From contig JBBQHP010000016.1 of assembly GCA_038324085.1 (NCBI GenBank), forward strand, positions 1-64,000: DNA of 64,000 bases, given 5' to 3'. Source of the stretch: Ga0077523 sp038324085. GTDB taxonomy: Bacteria; Pseudomonadota; Gammaproteobacteria; Burkholderiales; Ga0077523. The notes below the pieces were generated by a model, which had not been told where the DNA came from, searched no databases, and worked only from the letters and a program-made list of their open reading frames with translations. Both the position numbers and the translations under genes were made by a program. The stretch's first letter is position 1. The number at the start of each line of letters is the position of its first letter. Below, in pieces: positions 41,260 through 49,579 of this stretch.

Positions 41260-41846
41260 AATTGCGGCTCGTGCCATTACTGCTGGCTGCGATTCTCGGG
41301 ATCGCAGGATGCGGTAGATCGGACTCCCCTCGATTCGAATCCACCGACATCACCGGTGCCGACTTTGCGCGTTCGCTGGACCTCACTGGCCACGACGGGA
41401 AGGAACGGACCCTGCCCGATTTCAGTGGAAAGGTCCTGGTGGTCTTTTTTGGCTTTGTCCACTGTCCTGACGTATGTCCGACTGCGCTCGCGAAGCTCGC
41501 CGGAGTCATGAAGGCGCTCGGCCCGGATGCGGCGCGAGTGCAGGTGGTGCTCGTGACAGTTGATCCGGAGAGGGATACCGCGGAAGTCCTATCGCAGTAC
41601 GTGACGGCCTTCTATCCGACGTTCCTCGGACTGACCGGTGACGCAACTGCGATCGCCCGTACCGCGAAGGAGTTTCGAGTGATGTACCAGAAGCAGGCTG
41701 GCCAGACGCCCGAAACCTATACGGTTGATCATTCGTCTAGCATGTTCGTGTTCGATCCGAAGGGCCGTATTCGCCTGTTCATCCCGGGACAACAGGGCGC
41801 GACCGCCATCGAGCACGATATCCGGGCGCTTCTTTCAGGCGCCTGA
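41256..41846 (+). CDS. Sco/SenC-family copper chaperone lipoprotein
   Basis: This 196-residue protein has a lipoprotein signal (ILGIAGC, lipidated C19) and a thioredoxin-like Sco domain with the copper cysteines in FVHCPDVCPTALAKL and the ligand histidine in YTVDHSSSMFVFDPKGR. It loads CuA of subunit II. GTG 41256 overlaps the ctaB stop by 4 bp. It is the second Sco-like protein in the locus, and unlike the one upstream it is a canonical member. A terminator follows. Confidence 0.94.
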   Translation: MKLRLVPLLLAAILGIAGCGRSDSPRFESTDITGADFARSLDLTGHDGKERTLPDFSGKVLVVFFGFVHCPDVCPTALAKLAGVMKALGPDAARVQVVLVTVDPERDTAEVLSQYVTAFYPTFLGLTGDATAIARTAKEFRVMYQKQAGQTPETYTVDHSSSMFVFDPKGRIRLFIPGQQGATAIEHDIRALLSGA

Positions 41847-41853
41847 AAAAGTT

Positions 41854-41880
41854 AACGCCGCGACAATCTGCCGCGGCGTT
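41854..41880. terminator. Bidirectional terminator between sco and rpoH
   Basis: AACGCCGCG (41854-41862) pairs with CGCGGCGTT (41872-41880) around a 9-base loop. On the minus strand the stem is followed by AACTTTTTC, ending the rpoH transcript; on the plus strand it follows sco, with a weak T-run. Confidence 0.75.
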
Positions 41881-41899
41881 ATCAACGCTTGCATCCGGG

Positions 41900-42757
41900 T
41901 CAGGCTGCTTCAGCCATCGCGAGGCGCATTTTCTTCATCGCCTGCACTTCGATCTGGCGGATGCGTTCGGCGGATACGCCGAACTCTTTCGCCAACTCGT
42001 GCAATGTCGAAGTTTCGGCTTCGCGCAACCATCTCGCCTCGATGATTCGACGGCTGCGTGCGTCGAGTTCGCTCAACGCCCGCGCCAGACCTTCTCCGCG
42101 GAGTTGCTCAGTCTGGGTCTGCTCGAGGATTCGACCGGGCTCTTCCTCTGCATTCGTGAGATAGGCGATCGGGCTGAAAGCATCCTCGTCGTCATCCTGC
42201 GAGGGTTCCAGCGACACGTCCTGTCCACCGAGACGCGTCTCCATTTCCACGACTTCCTCCGGCTTCACCCGGAGCTGCGTGGCCATGGCTTCCACTTCGG
42301 CGGGAGTCAGGGTGCTGAGTCCCTTCTTCATGCTCCGCAAGTTGAAGAAGAGCTTGCGCTGGGCCTTGGTAGTGGCAATTTTTACCACCCGCCAGTTGCG
42401 CAGGATGAACTCATGTATTTCTGCGCGGATCCAATGCAAGGCGAAGGAAACCAGCCTTACGCCGCGTTCGGGATCGAAGCGCTTGACTGCCTTCATCAGC
42501 CCGATGTTGCCCTCCTGGATCAGATCCGCCTGCGGCAGTCCGTAACCCAGGTAACCACGCGCTACTGCAGCAACCAGACGAAGGTGGGACAGCACCAAGG
42601 CCCGGGCCGATTCGATGTCGCCCTCGTCACGATAGGTGCGCGCATATCGGGTCTCCTCTTCCTGAGTGAGAAGGGGGACGCGGTTTATCGCCTGGATGTA
42701 GCTGTCCAGACTGGCAGCCGTCGGGAAGTGGTTGGTAGCCGTCAAAGCATAGGTCAT
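41900..42757 (-). CDS. rpoH: RNA polymerase heat-shock sigma factor RpoH (sigma-32)
   Basis: This 285-residue sigma-70-family factor has region 2 (ARALVLSHLRLVAAVARGYLGYGLPQADLIQEGNIGLMKAVKRFDP), the RpoH box QRKLFFNLRS, and region 4 with the HTH LHELAKEFGVSAERIRQIEVQAMKKMR. It directs transcription of chaperone and protease genes. ATG 42757 follows an AAGGAG site; a longer in-frame start at 42781 lies between the promoter and that site. A CIRCE operator and sigma-70 promoter lie just upstream. Confidence 0.97.
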   Translation of the reverse strand: MTYALTATNHFPTAASLDSYIQAINRVPLLTQEEETRYARTYRDEGDIESARALVLSHLRLVAAVARGYLGYGLPQADLIQEGNIGLMKAVKRFDPERGVRLVSFALHWIRAEIHEFILRNWRVVKIATTKAQRKLFFNLRSMKKGLSTLTPAEVEAMATQLRVKPEEVVEMETRLGGQDVSLEPSQDDDEDAFSPIAYLTNAEEEPGRILEQTQTEQLRGEGLARALSELDARSRRIIEARWLREAETSTLHELAKEFGVSAERIRQIEVQAMKKMRLAMAEAA

Positions 42758-42781
42758 GTGCAAAAATCTCCTTGTGGACAA

Positions 42782-42811
42782 AGTCTAGCACTCCCTATAT
42801 GAGAGTGCCAA
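42782..42811 (-). promoter_or_regulatory. CIRCE operator (HrcA site) overlapping the rpoH sigma-70 promoter
   Basis: On the minus strand the arms TTGGCACTC (42811-42803) and GAGTGCTAG (42793-42785) flank a 9-base spacer, matching the CIRCE consensus TTAGCACTC-N9-GAGTGCTAA in 16 of 18 positions. A sigma-70 promoter overlaps it: TTGGCA (42811-42806), 18 bp, TAGACT (42787-42782). HrcA binding would block the promoter. The start codon is 25 bp downstream of the -10 box. Confidence 0.85.
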
Positions 42812-42853
42812 TATCCGGAGAAGTTTCTTAACAATAACAATGAGTAGCGTCCG

Positions 42854-43756
42854 TCAACCTATGCGCCACAGGTGCTGAGTCACCGAAAGCCAGGCCCCCA
42901 GGCATCCGAGGCTGCCGGCCGCGAAGAGAACCGTCATAGTCTCCTTCGTTTCAAGTCCCAGCAGTGCTCCGCCCGGAGCGAACGATAGCAGCGTCGCCCC
43001 GAGCTGAACGTTCAATCCCCATGCCGCGAGGCCCACCAGGGTGCACGCCAGCAGGCCACCGCCAATGCCTTGGATCACGCCGAAATAGAGGAACGGGCGG
43101 CGGATGAATCCATCCGTCGCCCCGATCAGTTTCGAGACTTCGATCTCTTCCCGCCGCGTAAGTATCTGCAGGCGGATGGTGTTGAAGGTTACGGCCGCCA
43201 GTGCGAACGCGAGCAGACCTGCCACCAGCAATGCGATCGCACGGCCCACCTGTACTGCCGAATCGAGCTTGCGTGCCCATGCAGTATCCAGTTGCGCCAG
43301 ATCGACCCGCGGCCATTTGGCCGCTTCCGCCCGCAATGCTTCCAGGGCGGCGGGGTCGTGGTCGCGTGCACTCACGATCCACGCGTCGGGCAACGGATTG
43401 TGGCCGAGGTCGCCGATTAGCTCGGACATGCCCGGGCTGCGTTTCAGGTTCTCCAGGGCCTGATCCCTGGAAACGAAGCGCTGTGCTCCTACCGCTGCAT
43501 GCTTTGCAAGGCGCTTGCCTATGACTTCCGCGTCCTCCCCGGTGGCTTCAGGTTCCATGAACAACGTGAGCTGGGGTTGCGCATCCATCGGCATGGTCAC
43601 CGCACCCAGGTTCTTCATCGCGACATAGAGGCTGAGTGGAAGGGCCAATGCCACGCCGATGACGATCACGTTGAAGGTGGACGGAATGATTTGACCACCA
43701 AAGCGTGCGATCGCATCGCGCGCCGCCAGCCCATGTTGTGCAAGAAAAGTCCTCAT
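42854..43756 (-). CDS. ftsX: Cell division protein FtsX
   Basis: This 300-residue inner-membrane protein works with FtsE to activate septal peptidoglycan hydrolases through EnvC. It has an N-terminal helix (FNVIVIGVALALPLSLYVAM), a periplasmic domain (about 55-165), and three more helices with the characteristic LQILTRREEIEVSKLIGATDGFIRRPFLYFGVIQG loop. ATG 43756 overlaps the ftsE stop (ATGA). The longer upstream frame runs antisense-free through ftsE and is rejected. EnvC, its partner, is encoded at 23205-24401. Confidence 0.94.
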   Translation of the reverse strand: MRTFLAQHGLAARDAIARFGGQIIPSTFNVIVIGVALALPLSLYVAMKNLGAVTMPMDAQPQLTLFMEPEATGEDAEVIGKRLAKHAAVGAQRFVSRDQALENLKRSPGMSELIGDLGHNPLPDAWIVSARDHDPAALEALRAEAAKWPRVDLAQLDTAWARKLDSAVQVGRAIALLVAGLLAFALAAVTFNTIRLQILTRREEIEVSKLIGATDGFIRRPFLYFGVIQGIGGGLLACTLVGLAAWGLNVQLGATLLSFAPGGALLGLETKETMTVLFAAGSLGCLGAWLSVTQHLWRIG

Positions 43757-44406
43757 TCGGTGATTGTTCCTGCGCGCAGCTCGACTATCCTGGGTGCCAG
43801 CGGCGCAAACGTGGTCACGTCGTGCGTGGAGACGAGCAGGGTCACGCCGACCTGATGAAAGGCATGGAACAGCGACACGATTTCTCGCGCGTAGGCGGCG
43901 TCGAGGTTCGCCGTGGGTTCGTCCGCCAGCAGGATCGCAGGACGGTGAACGATGGCGCGCGCGATGCAAACCCGTTGTTGCTCACCACCGGACAGCGCCA
44001 CCGGATTGGCTCGCTCGCGGTTCAGCAGTCCGACCTTGTCGAGCGCCGCCCGGACCCGTCCCGCGGCCTCGCGACCATCGAATCCCGCGACGCGCAGTGG
44101 CAGGACCACATTCTCGAACACCGTCCTGTCGTAGAGGAGTTTGTGATCCTGAAAGACGAGGCCCAGATTGCGGCGCAGATACGGAATCGCGCGCCTCGAC
44201 AGGTTACCGAGATTCTGACCGCTCACGACCACGCTGCCGGCTGTCGGTCGTTCGATGGCGGCAATCAGTTTGAGCAGCGTCGACTTGCCCGCGCCCGAGG
44301 CCCCGGTGAGCAGAGCGAATTCACCCCGTTCGATCCGCAGCGTCACGTCGCGCAGCGCCGTCTGCCCGCCCGAGTAGCGCTTTGCAACTCCTTGTAGAAG
44401 GATCAC
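43753..44406 (-). CDS. ftsE: Cell division ATP-binding protein FtsE
   Basis: This 217-residue ABC ATPase powers FtsX. It has Walker A GASGAGKST (about 36-44), the Q-loop VFQDHKLL, the signature LSGGEQQR, Walker B ILLADEPTANLD, and a switch histidine in VSTHD. FtsE-type features include the short YSGGQTALRDVTL start. It lies upstream of ftsX in the same direction, 42 bp after ftsY, the usual ftsY-ftsE-ftsX order. Confidence 0.96.
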   Translation of the reverse strand: MILLQGVAKRYSGGQTALRDVTLRIERGEFALLTGASGAGKSTLLKLIAAIERPTAGSVVVSGQNLGNLSRRAIPYLRRNLGLVFQDHKLLYDRTVFENVVLPLRVAGFDGREAAGRVRAALDKVGLLNRERANPVALSGGEQQRVCIARAIVHRPAILLADEPTANLDAAYAREIVSLFHAFHQVGVTLLVSTHDVTTFAPLAPRIVELRAGTITE

Positions 44407-44448
44407 CGCTCGAGATTCGCCCCCGTACGAACGCTGGGATCTGCCCGT

Positions 44449-45420
44449 TCAGTCGAACAGGGCGTCGACGAAAGCGCGGGCGTCGAAGGGTCGCAGATCT
44501 TCGATGCCCTCGCCCACGCCGATGAATCTCAAGGGGATCGGTCGTTCGCGCGCGATCGCCGCGATCACGCCACCCTTCGCTGTGCCGTCGAGCTTGGTCA
44601 GAATGAGACCGCTCAGTCCGAGCGCATCGTCGAACGCCTTCACCTGTGCGACCGCATTCTGGCCGGTATTGGCGTCGAGCACGAGGAGCGTTTCGTGTGG
44701 CGCTCCCGGAAGGGCCTTGGCCGTCACGCGTTTTACCTTTTTCAACTCCTCCATGAGGTGGAGTTGCGTGGGCAGCCGGCCCGCGGTGTCCGCGAGCACC
44801 ACGTCGATGCGTCGCGCGAGCGCTGATTGGATCGCGTCGAAAACGACAGCGCCGGGATCGCCCGATTCCTGCGCAATGACCGTCACGTTGTTACGCCGAC
44901 CCCATTCGACCAGTTGCTCGCGTGCAGCCGCCCGAAAGGTGTCCCCGGCCGCCAGCACCACCGACAGACCCTGTGCCTGGAACAGATGTGCGAGTTTGCC
45001 GATGGATGTCGTCTTGCCAGCACCATTGACTCCCGACATCAAAATGACGAAAGGCCTCTCGCTACCGATAATGAACGGCTTGTCGAGCGGTTCCACCAGC
45101 GCGAGCATTGCCGCTTTCAACAATTCACGCACTTGCGCCGGTTCGCTGGCACCGGCTTTGCGCACCCGAAGGCGGGTGTCCTCGATCAATCGCGCGGTGG
45201 CAGCGACACCGACGTCGCAACACAGCAGAACCGTTTCAAGCTCCTCGAAAAAGGCATCGTCAACCTTGCCTCCTGCAGAAAAGAGCCCCGAGAGTTGCCC
45301 GCCCAGGCGGGCGCGCGTCGCGGCAAGGCCGTCACGCAGCCGTGCGCTCCAGGAACGTTGATCGCGGCTCGAGTCGCCTTCGTCTGACTTTTTTTCGCTG
45401 TTCTTGAGGAAACCAAACAT
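44449..45420 (-). CDS. ftsY: Signal recognition particle receptor FtsY
   Basis: This 323-residue SRP GTPase receives ribosome-nascent chain-SRP complexes at the inner membrane. A short charged N-terminus (FGFLKNSEKKSDEGD) leads to the N domain and the G domain with GVNGAGKTTSIGKLA (G1), LAAGDTFRAAAREQL, DTAGRL (G3) and TKLDGTAKGG (G4). The acidic A domain is much shorter than in Escherichia coli. ATG 45420 starts MFGFLKN, the usual N-terminus; upstream frame is unsupported. It is divergent from the M16 peptidase genes. Confidence 0.96.
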   Translation of the reverse strand: MFGFLKNSEKKSDEGDSSRDQRSWSARLRDGLAATRARLGGQLSGLFSAGGKVDDAFFEELETVLLCCDVGVAATARLIEDTRLRVRKAGASEPAQVRELLKAAMLALVEPLDKPFIIGSERPFVILMSGVNGAGKTTSIGKLAHLFQAQGLSVVLAAGDTFRAAAREQLVEWGRRNNVTVIAQESGDPGAVVFDAIQSALARRIDVVLADTAGRLPTQLHLMEELKKVKRVTAKALPGAPHETLLVLDANTGQNAVAQVKAFDDALGLSGLILTKLDGTAKGGVIAAIARERPIPLRFIGVGEGIEDLRPFDARAFVDALFD

Positions 45421-45529
45421 GCTGATAGAGTGTCTCAATGCCCGCCTGTGACCTTTACCCGTGGGCCGTTCGGCCGCGAAGTCACTTGGACCACGGAATT
45501 CTATTCTGATTATCCCGGACCATGCCAAC

Positions 45530-46897
45530 ATGAAGTACGCGAGCGCTCTTTCCTTTGCGTTGATCGCAGGAAACCTCCTGCTCGTCGCACTCCCCGCAAT
45601 CGCAGCGCAGGGTGATATCCGGGAACATACGCTGGCGAATGGGATGAAGATCGTGGTGATGGAGGATCATCGAGCACCGACGGTAGCGTCGATGGTCTGG
45701 TACAAGGCCGGCAGCATGGACGAAGTCACCGGTACCACCGGGGTCGCCCATGTGCTCGAACACATGATGTTCAAGGGCACCAAGGGCAACGCACCCGACA
45801 TGTTCGCACGCGCCATCGCCGCTGCTGGAGGCCGCGACAATGCCTTCACCAGTCGCGACTACACGGCGTACTTCCAGCAATTGCACAAGTCTCAACTGGC
45901 GCTCGCGCTCGGACTCGAGGCTGACCGCATGGAAAATCTCACTCTCTCGGCCGAGGAATTCGGCAAGGAGATCAAGGTCGTGATGGAAGAAAGACGACTG
46001 CGCACCGACGATCAACCGCGTGCACTGCTGTATGAACAGATGATGGCAGTCACCTACACCGTGAGTACCTATCGGACGCCGATCATCGGATGGATGAACG
46101 ACCTCGACAACATGACCGTCGAGGACGCGCGCGCGTGGTATCAGCGCTGGTATGCGCCGAACAATGCGACGCTCGTGGTGGTCGGAGACGTCGAACCGAA
46201 GGAAGTCTTCGGTGTCGCGCAGGAGAAGTTCGGATCGTTGAAGGCGCACGATCTGCCGGTTCGAAAGCCCGAGGTCGAACCAGCGCAGCGCGGTTTGAAG
46301 CGTCTTACCGTTAAAGGTCCAGGCGAATTGCCCTATCTCCTCATGGGCTGGAAGGTGCCCGTGCTGCGAGATCTCGAGAAAGACTGGGAACCGTATGCAT
46401 TGTCGATGCTCGCCGGGGTGCTGGACGGCAGCGATGCGGCGCGGCTGGACCGCACTCTTGTGAGGCAAACGCGGGCCGCGGTCAGCGCCGGCGCCAACTA
46501 CGACGACGTGAGCCGAGGCCCCGGGATGTTCTTCATGGACGGCGTGCCGGCGCCGGGTACAACTGTCGACGCGCTGGAATCCGCTTTGCGTGGGGTCTTG
46601 CAAAAGATCGTGGATGAAGGGGTCAACGAGGTCGAACTCAAAAGGGTGAAGGCGCAAGTGATCGCCGCGCAGGTCTTCGAGCGTGATTCGATGTTCTACC
46701 AGGCGATGCAGATGGGCATGTTGAGCACCGTCGGGTTGCCTTATGACTCGGCCGATCTGCAGGTGCGTAAGCTACGCGAGGTCACACCCGAGCAGGTTCG
46801 CGAAGTCGCGCGCAAATATCTCGTCGATGATCGTCTGACCGTTGCAGTGCTCGATCCACAGGCTTTGGTGCAGCGTGCGGCGGCACCTGCCAACTGA
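45530..46897 (+). CDS. M16-family zinc metallopeptidase (catalytic subunit)
   Basis: This 455-residue secreted protein has a signal peptide (SFALIAGNLLLVALPAIAAQ) and an M16 domain with the inverted zinc motif H74-V-L-E77-H78 and the downstream glutamate at about 153/154 (VVMEERR). The second half-domain lacks the usual R/Y substrate-binding pair (it has TRAAVSAGA in place of the R-G-L-A-Y motif). That fits a heterodimer with the next gene, as in other split M16 pairs. ATG 45530 gives the signal peptide. Substrate unknown. Confidence 0.9.
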   Translation: MKYASALSFALIAGNLLLVALPAIAAQGDIREHTLANGMKIVVMEDHRAPTVASMVWYKAGSMDEVTGTTGVAHVLEHMMFKGTKGNAPDMFARAIAAAGGRDNAFTSRDYTAYFQQLHKSQLALALGLEADRMENLTLSAEEFGKEIKVVMEERRLRTDDQPRALLYEQMMAVTYTVSTYRTPIIGWMNDLDNMTVEDARAWYQRWYAPNNATLVVVGDVEPKEVFGVAQEKFGSLKAHDLPVRKPEVEPAQRGLKRLTVKGPGELPYLLMGWKVPVLRDLEKDWEPYALSMLAGVLDGSDAARLDRTLVRQTRAAVSAGANYDDVSRGPGMFFMDGVPAPGTTVDALESALRGVLQKIVDEGVNEVELKRVKAQVIAAQVFERDSMFYQAMQMGMLSTVGLPYDSADLQVRKLREVTPEQVREVARKYLVDDRLTVAVLDPQALVQRAAAPAN

Positions 46898-46918
46898 GTG
46901 AGCTGGCGAGACGCCGTC

Positions 46919-48238
46919 ATGATCCTGATTGCAAGAATCGCCTGCGCCTTTGTCTTCACGATGTCGGCCATCGCTCAGGCGATGCTGCCAATCGATTCCT
47001 GGCGGCTCGCTAACGGTGCCCGTGTCTTCTTCGTCGAGAACCGCGCGCTCCCCATCGTCGATGTGAGCGTCGATTTCCCGGCAGGGTTCAGCCGCGATAC
47101 CAAGGCCACCTCCGGTCTGGCGAGCATGACCTTGAATCTCATGCGCCTCGGTGCCGGCGGTCTCGACGAGAGCGAGATCGCCGAGCGTCTGGCCGATGTG
47201 GGAGCGAAACTGGGATCCCGTTTCGATCCCGATCGCGCGGGCTATACGCTGCGCACTCTATCCAACAGCACGGAGCGCGACCAGTCGCTCGCCCTGCTTG
47301 CCAAGATACTGCAAGCGCCCGAGTTCGCGCCCGCAGTGCTCGAACGCGAGAATTCCCGGTTGATCGCCGGTCTCAAGGAAGCGCGTCTCAAGCCCGAGTC
47401 GATCGCGGAGCGCGCGTTCTTCACCGCGGTGTACCGCGATCATCCCTATGGACTGCGCGGATCCGGTGAAATCGAGACCGTCGGATTGCTCACCGCCGAG
47501 CAGGTCAGGAAATTCTATACGGATCATTATTTCTCCAATCGCGCCGTCGTCGCGATCGTTGGGGATCTCTCGCACGCGGAGGCCGATGGGATCGCGCGTC
47601 AGTTGACCGACGCGCTGCCGAAGACCGAAACCGCGTCGCCGCCGCTGCCGCCGGTGCTGCCGCTCGACGCTGCCGTGGAACTCGACATCGATCATCCGGC
47701 GACGCAGAGTCACATTCTGATCGGCGCGCCCGGCATGAAGCGCAAAGACCCCGACTACTTCCCGCTGTTCGTAGGCAACTACATACTTGGCGGAGGCGGA
47801 TTCGCGTCTCGGCTCGTAGAGGAAGTGCGGCAGAAGCGGGGCCTCGCCTACAGTGCCTACAGCTATTTCGCGCCGTATGCAGAACCGGGGCCGTTCCAGA
47901 TCGGCCTCCAGACGCGCAAGGAGCAGGCGCAACAGGCGCTCGCGGTCGTGCGCGATACCCTGCGGCACTATGTCGACGACGGACCGACCGACGCGGAACT
48001 CGTAGCTGCGAAGCAGAATCTGGTTGGCGGCTTTCCGCTGCGGATCGATAGCAACAAGAAGATCCACGACTATCTCGCGATAATTGGTTTCTACGATCTT
48101 TCCATCGATTATCTGGATCGATTCGTACCGAGGATCGAAGCGGTGACGGTGGCGCAGATCAAGGACGCGTTCCGGCGGCGCGTGGATCCGGACAAGATGG
48201 TGACCGTCGTGGTGGGCGGCCAAGCCACATCGCAGTGA
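46919..48238 (+). CDS. M16-family peptidase-like protein (non-catalytic partner)
   Basis: This 439-residue exported protein has the M16 fold but no HxxEH motif (SGLASMTLNLM occupies that place), so it is not expected to bind zinc. Its C-terminal half keeps the substrate-binding pair in RQKRGLAYSAYSYF, missing from its neighbour. Together they resemble alpha/beta-type M16 complexes. ATG 46919 gives a good signal peptide (ILIARIACAFVFTMSAIAQA); GTG 46898 would abut the previous stop. The stop overlaps the rsmD start (GTGA). Confidence 0.88.
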   Translation: MILIARIACAFVFTMSAIAQAMLPIDSWRLANGARVFFVENRALPIVDVSVDFPAGFSRDTKATSGLASMTLNLMRLGAGGLDESEIAERLADVGAKLGSRFDPDRAGYTLRTLSNSTERDQSLALLAKILQAPEFAPAVLERENSRLIAGLKEARLKPESIAERAFFTAVYRDHPYGLRGSGEIETVGLLTAEQVRKFYTDHYFSNRAVVAIVGDLSHAEADGIARQLTDALPKTETASPPLPPVLPLDAAVELDIDHPATQSHILIGAPGMKRKDPDYFPLFVGNYILGGGGFASRLVEEVRQKRGLAYSAYSYFAPYAEPGPFQIGLQTRKEQAQQALAVVRDTLRHYVDDGPTDAELVAAKQNLVGGFPLRIDSNKKIHDYLAIIGFYDLSIDYLDRFVPRIEAVTVAQIKDAFRRRVDPDKMVTVVVGGQATSQ

Positions 48239-48840
48239 GCGGAACGCGCAGGCCACGGCCGGATGGCGGGGCTCCCAATCGAGTTCGGATCGTGGGCGGA
48301 ACGCATCGCAGTCGCGTCATCCGATTTCCGGAGCGGCCCGGTCTGCGGCCCACCCCGGATAGGGTGCGCGAGACCCTGTTCAATTGGTTGGGGCAGGATC
48401 TGACGGGGTGCGCCTGTCTCGATCTATTCGCAGGCAGCGGTGCGCTCGGTTTCGAGGCGGCGTCGCGCTACTCGAATCCGGTCGTGCTCGTCGAGCGCGA
48501 CGCTGCCGCGATTCAGGCCCTGCGAGACAACGCCCGCTTGCTCGAACTGCCGGCCATCGAGGTGATCGCCGGCGATGCGCTAGAATTCGTTCGCTTCGAC
48601 AAGCGCCGGTTCGACGTGGTGTTCATCGACCCGCCGTTCGCGGGCGCGGACCACACGAGCGTCCTGTCGAAGGTGGTCGATCGCCTGGCTCCGGGTGCCC
48701 GTGTGTACCTCGAAGCCCCCCGGCCGGTGGATCCGGGGGCAGGATGGTCGATATTGCGCCGCCTCGCGGCCGGGCAGGTCCATGCCCACCTCATCGAGCG
48801 CCAAGAAAATGAGACGAGCGGTATACCCCGGGACGTTTGA
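48235..48840 (+). CDS. rsmD: 16S rRNA (guanine-966 N2)-methyltransferase
   Basis: This 201-residue SAM methyltransferase modifies G966 of 16S rRNA. It shows RIVGGTHRSRVIRFP and GLRPTPDRVRETLFNWL near the N-terminus, motif I LDLFAGSGALGFEAASR, and the catalytic DPPF tetrapeptide in VVFIDPPFAG. GTG 48235 overlaps the preceding stop. Its last 32 bases overlap coaD, a common arrangement. Confidence 0.95.
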   Translation: MSGTRRPRPDGGAPNRVRIVGGTHRSRVIRFPERPGLRPTPDRVRETLFNWLGQDLTGCACLDLFAGSGALGFEAASRYSNPVVLVERDAAAIQALRDNARLLELPAIEVIAGDALEFVRFDKRRFDVVFIDPPFAGADHTSVLSKVVDRLAPGARVYLEAPRPVDPGAGWSILRRLAAGQVHAHLIERQENETSGIPRDV

Positions 48841-49288
48841 CCCGATCACCCGTGGCCACGAAGACCTTGTCCGTCGCGCGGCCCAACTGTTCGACCATGT
48901 GGTTGTCGCGATCGCGGCGAGCCGCGTGAAGAACCCTTTTTTCACGCTGGAAGAGCGCGTGGCCATGGCGCAGGAGGTGCTCGCGCCGTACCCGAACGTA
49001 GAAGTGCGCGGTTTCTCCGGCCTGTTGATGGGGTTTCTCCGCAGCGTGGACTCCAGGATCATCCTGAGAGGGCTGCGTGCCGTGTCGGATTTCGAGTACG
49101 AATTCCAGATGGCCGGCATGAATCGAAAACTCTATCCCGACGTGGAGACGCTGTTTCTTACGCCGGCGGAGCAATACCAGTTCATCTCCGCGACGATGGT
49201 GCGCGAGATTGCCCAGCTCGGAGGCGACTGTTCTGCGTTCGTAAATCCGCTACTGGTCGAGCGTCTGAAGGCCAAGGCGGAAACCTGA
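48809..49288 (+). CDS. coaD: Pantetheine-phosphate adenylyltransferase
   Basis: This 159-residue enzyme makes dephospho-CoA from 4'-phosphopantetheine and ATP. It has YPGTFDPITRGHEDLVRRA with the TxGH nucleotidyltransferase motif (here TRGH), VRGFSGLL, RGLRAVSDFEYEFQMAGMNRKL, and the SATMVREIAQLGGD (ISST-like) motif. ATG 48809 gives the standard short N-terminus and overlaps rsmD. Confidence 0.96.
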   Translation: MRRAVYPGTFDPITRGHEDLVRRAAQLFDHVVVAIAASRVKNPFFTLEERVAMAQEVLAPYPNVEVRGFSGLLMGFLRSVDSRIILRGLRAVSDFEYEFQMAGMNRKLYPDVETLFLTPAEQYQFISATMVREIAQLGGDCSAFVNPLLVERLKAKAET

Positions 49289-49300
49289 AGGGAGGGCATA

Positions 49301-49564
49301 GTGGCCCTGCTTATTACCGACGAGTGCATCAATTGCGACGTTTGTGAGCCCGAATGCCCGAATGCGGCGATCTCGATGGGTGAAACGATCTACGTCATCG
49401 AGCCCACCATGTGCACCGAATGCGTGGGTCACTTCCCTGAGCCGCAGTGCGTGGAGGTCTGCCCGGTGAATTGCATCGTTCCTGATCCGGATGGGACCGA
49501 ATCGCGCGAACAACTCGAATCGAAATATCGCCGCCTGACGCAACCGCTGGCCGACCCGGCCTGA
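49301..49564 (+). CDS. YfhL-type 2[4Fe-4S] ferredoxin
   Basis: This 87-residue ferredoxin has two cluster motifs: CINCDVCEPECPN and CTECVGHFPEPQCVEVCPVNC, the second with the long insertion typical of Allochromatium-type ferredoxins. It is likely a low-potential electron carrier; in relatives it supports tRNA hydroxylation or other radical enzymes. GTG 49301 follows a GGGAGGG site. It is in the order coaD-fdx common in Beta- and Gammaproteobacteria. Confidence 0.94.
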   Translation: MALLITDECINCDVCEPECPNAAISMGETIYVIEPTMCTECVGHFPEPQCVEVCPVNCIVPDPDGTESREQLESKYRRLTQPLADPA

Positions 49565-49579
49565 CACGGAAGATCGAAC

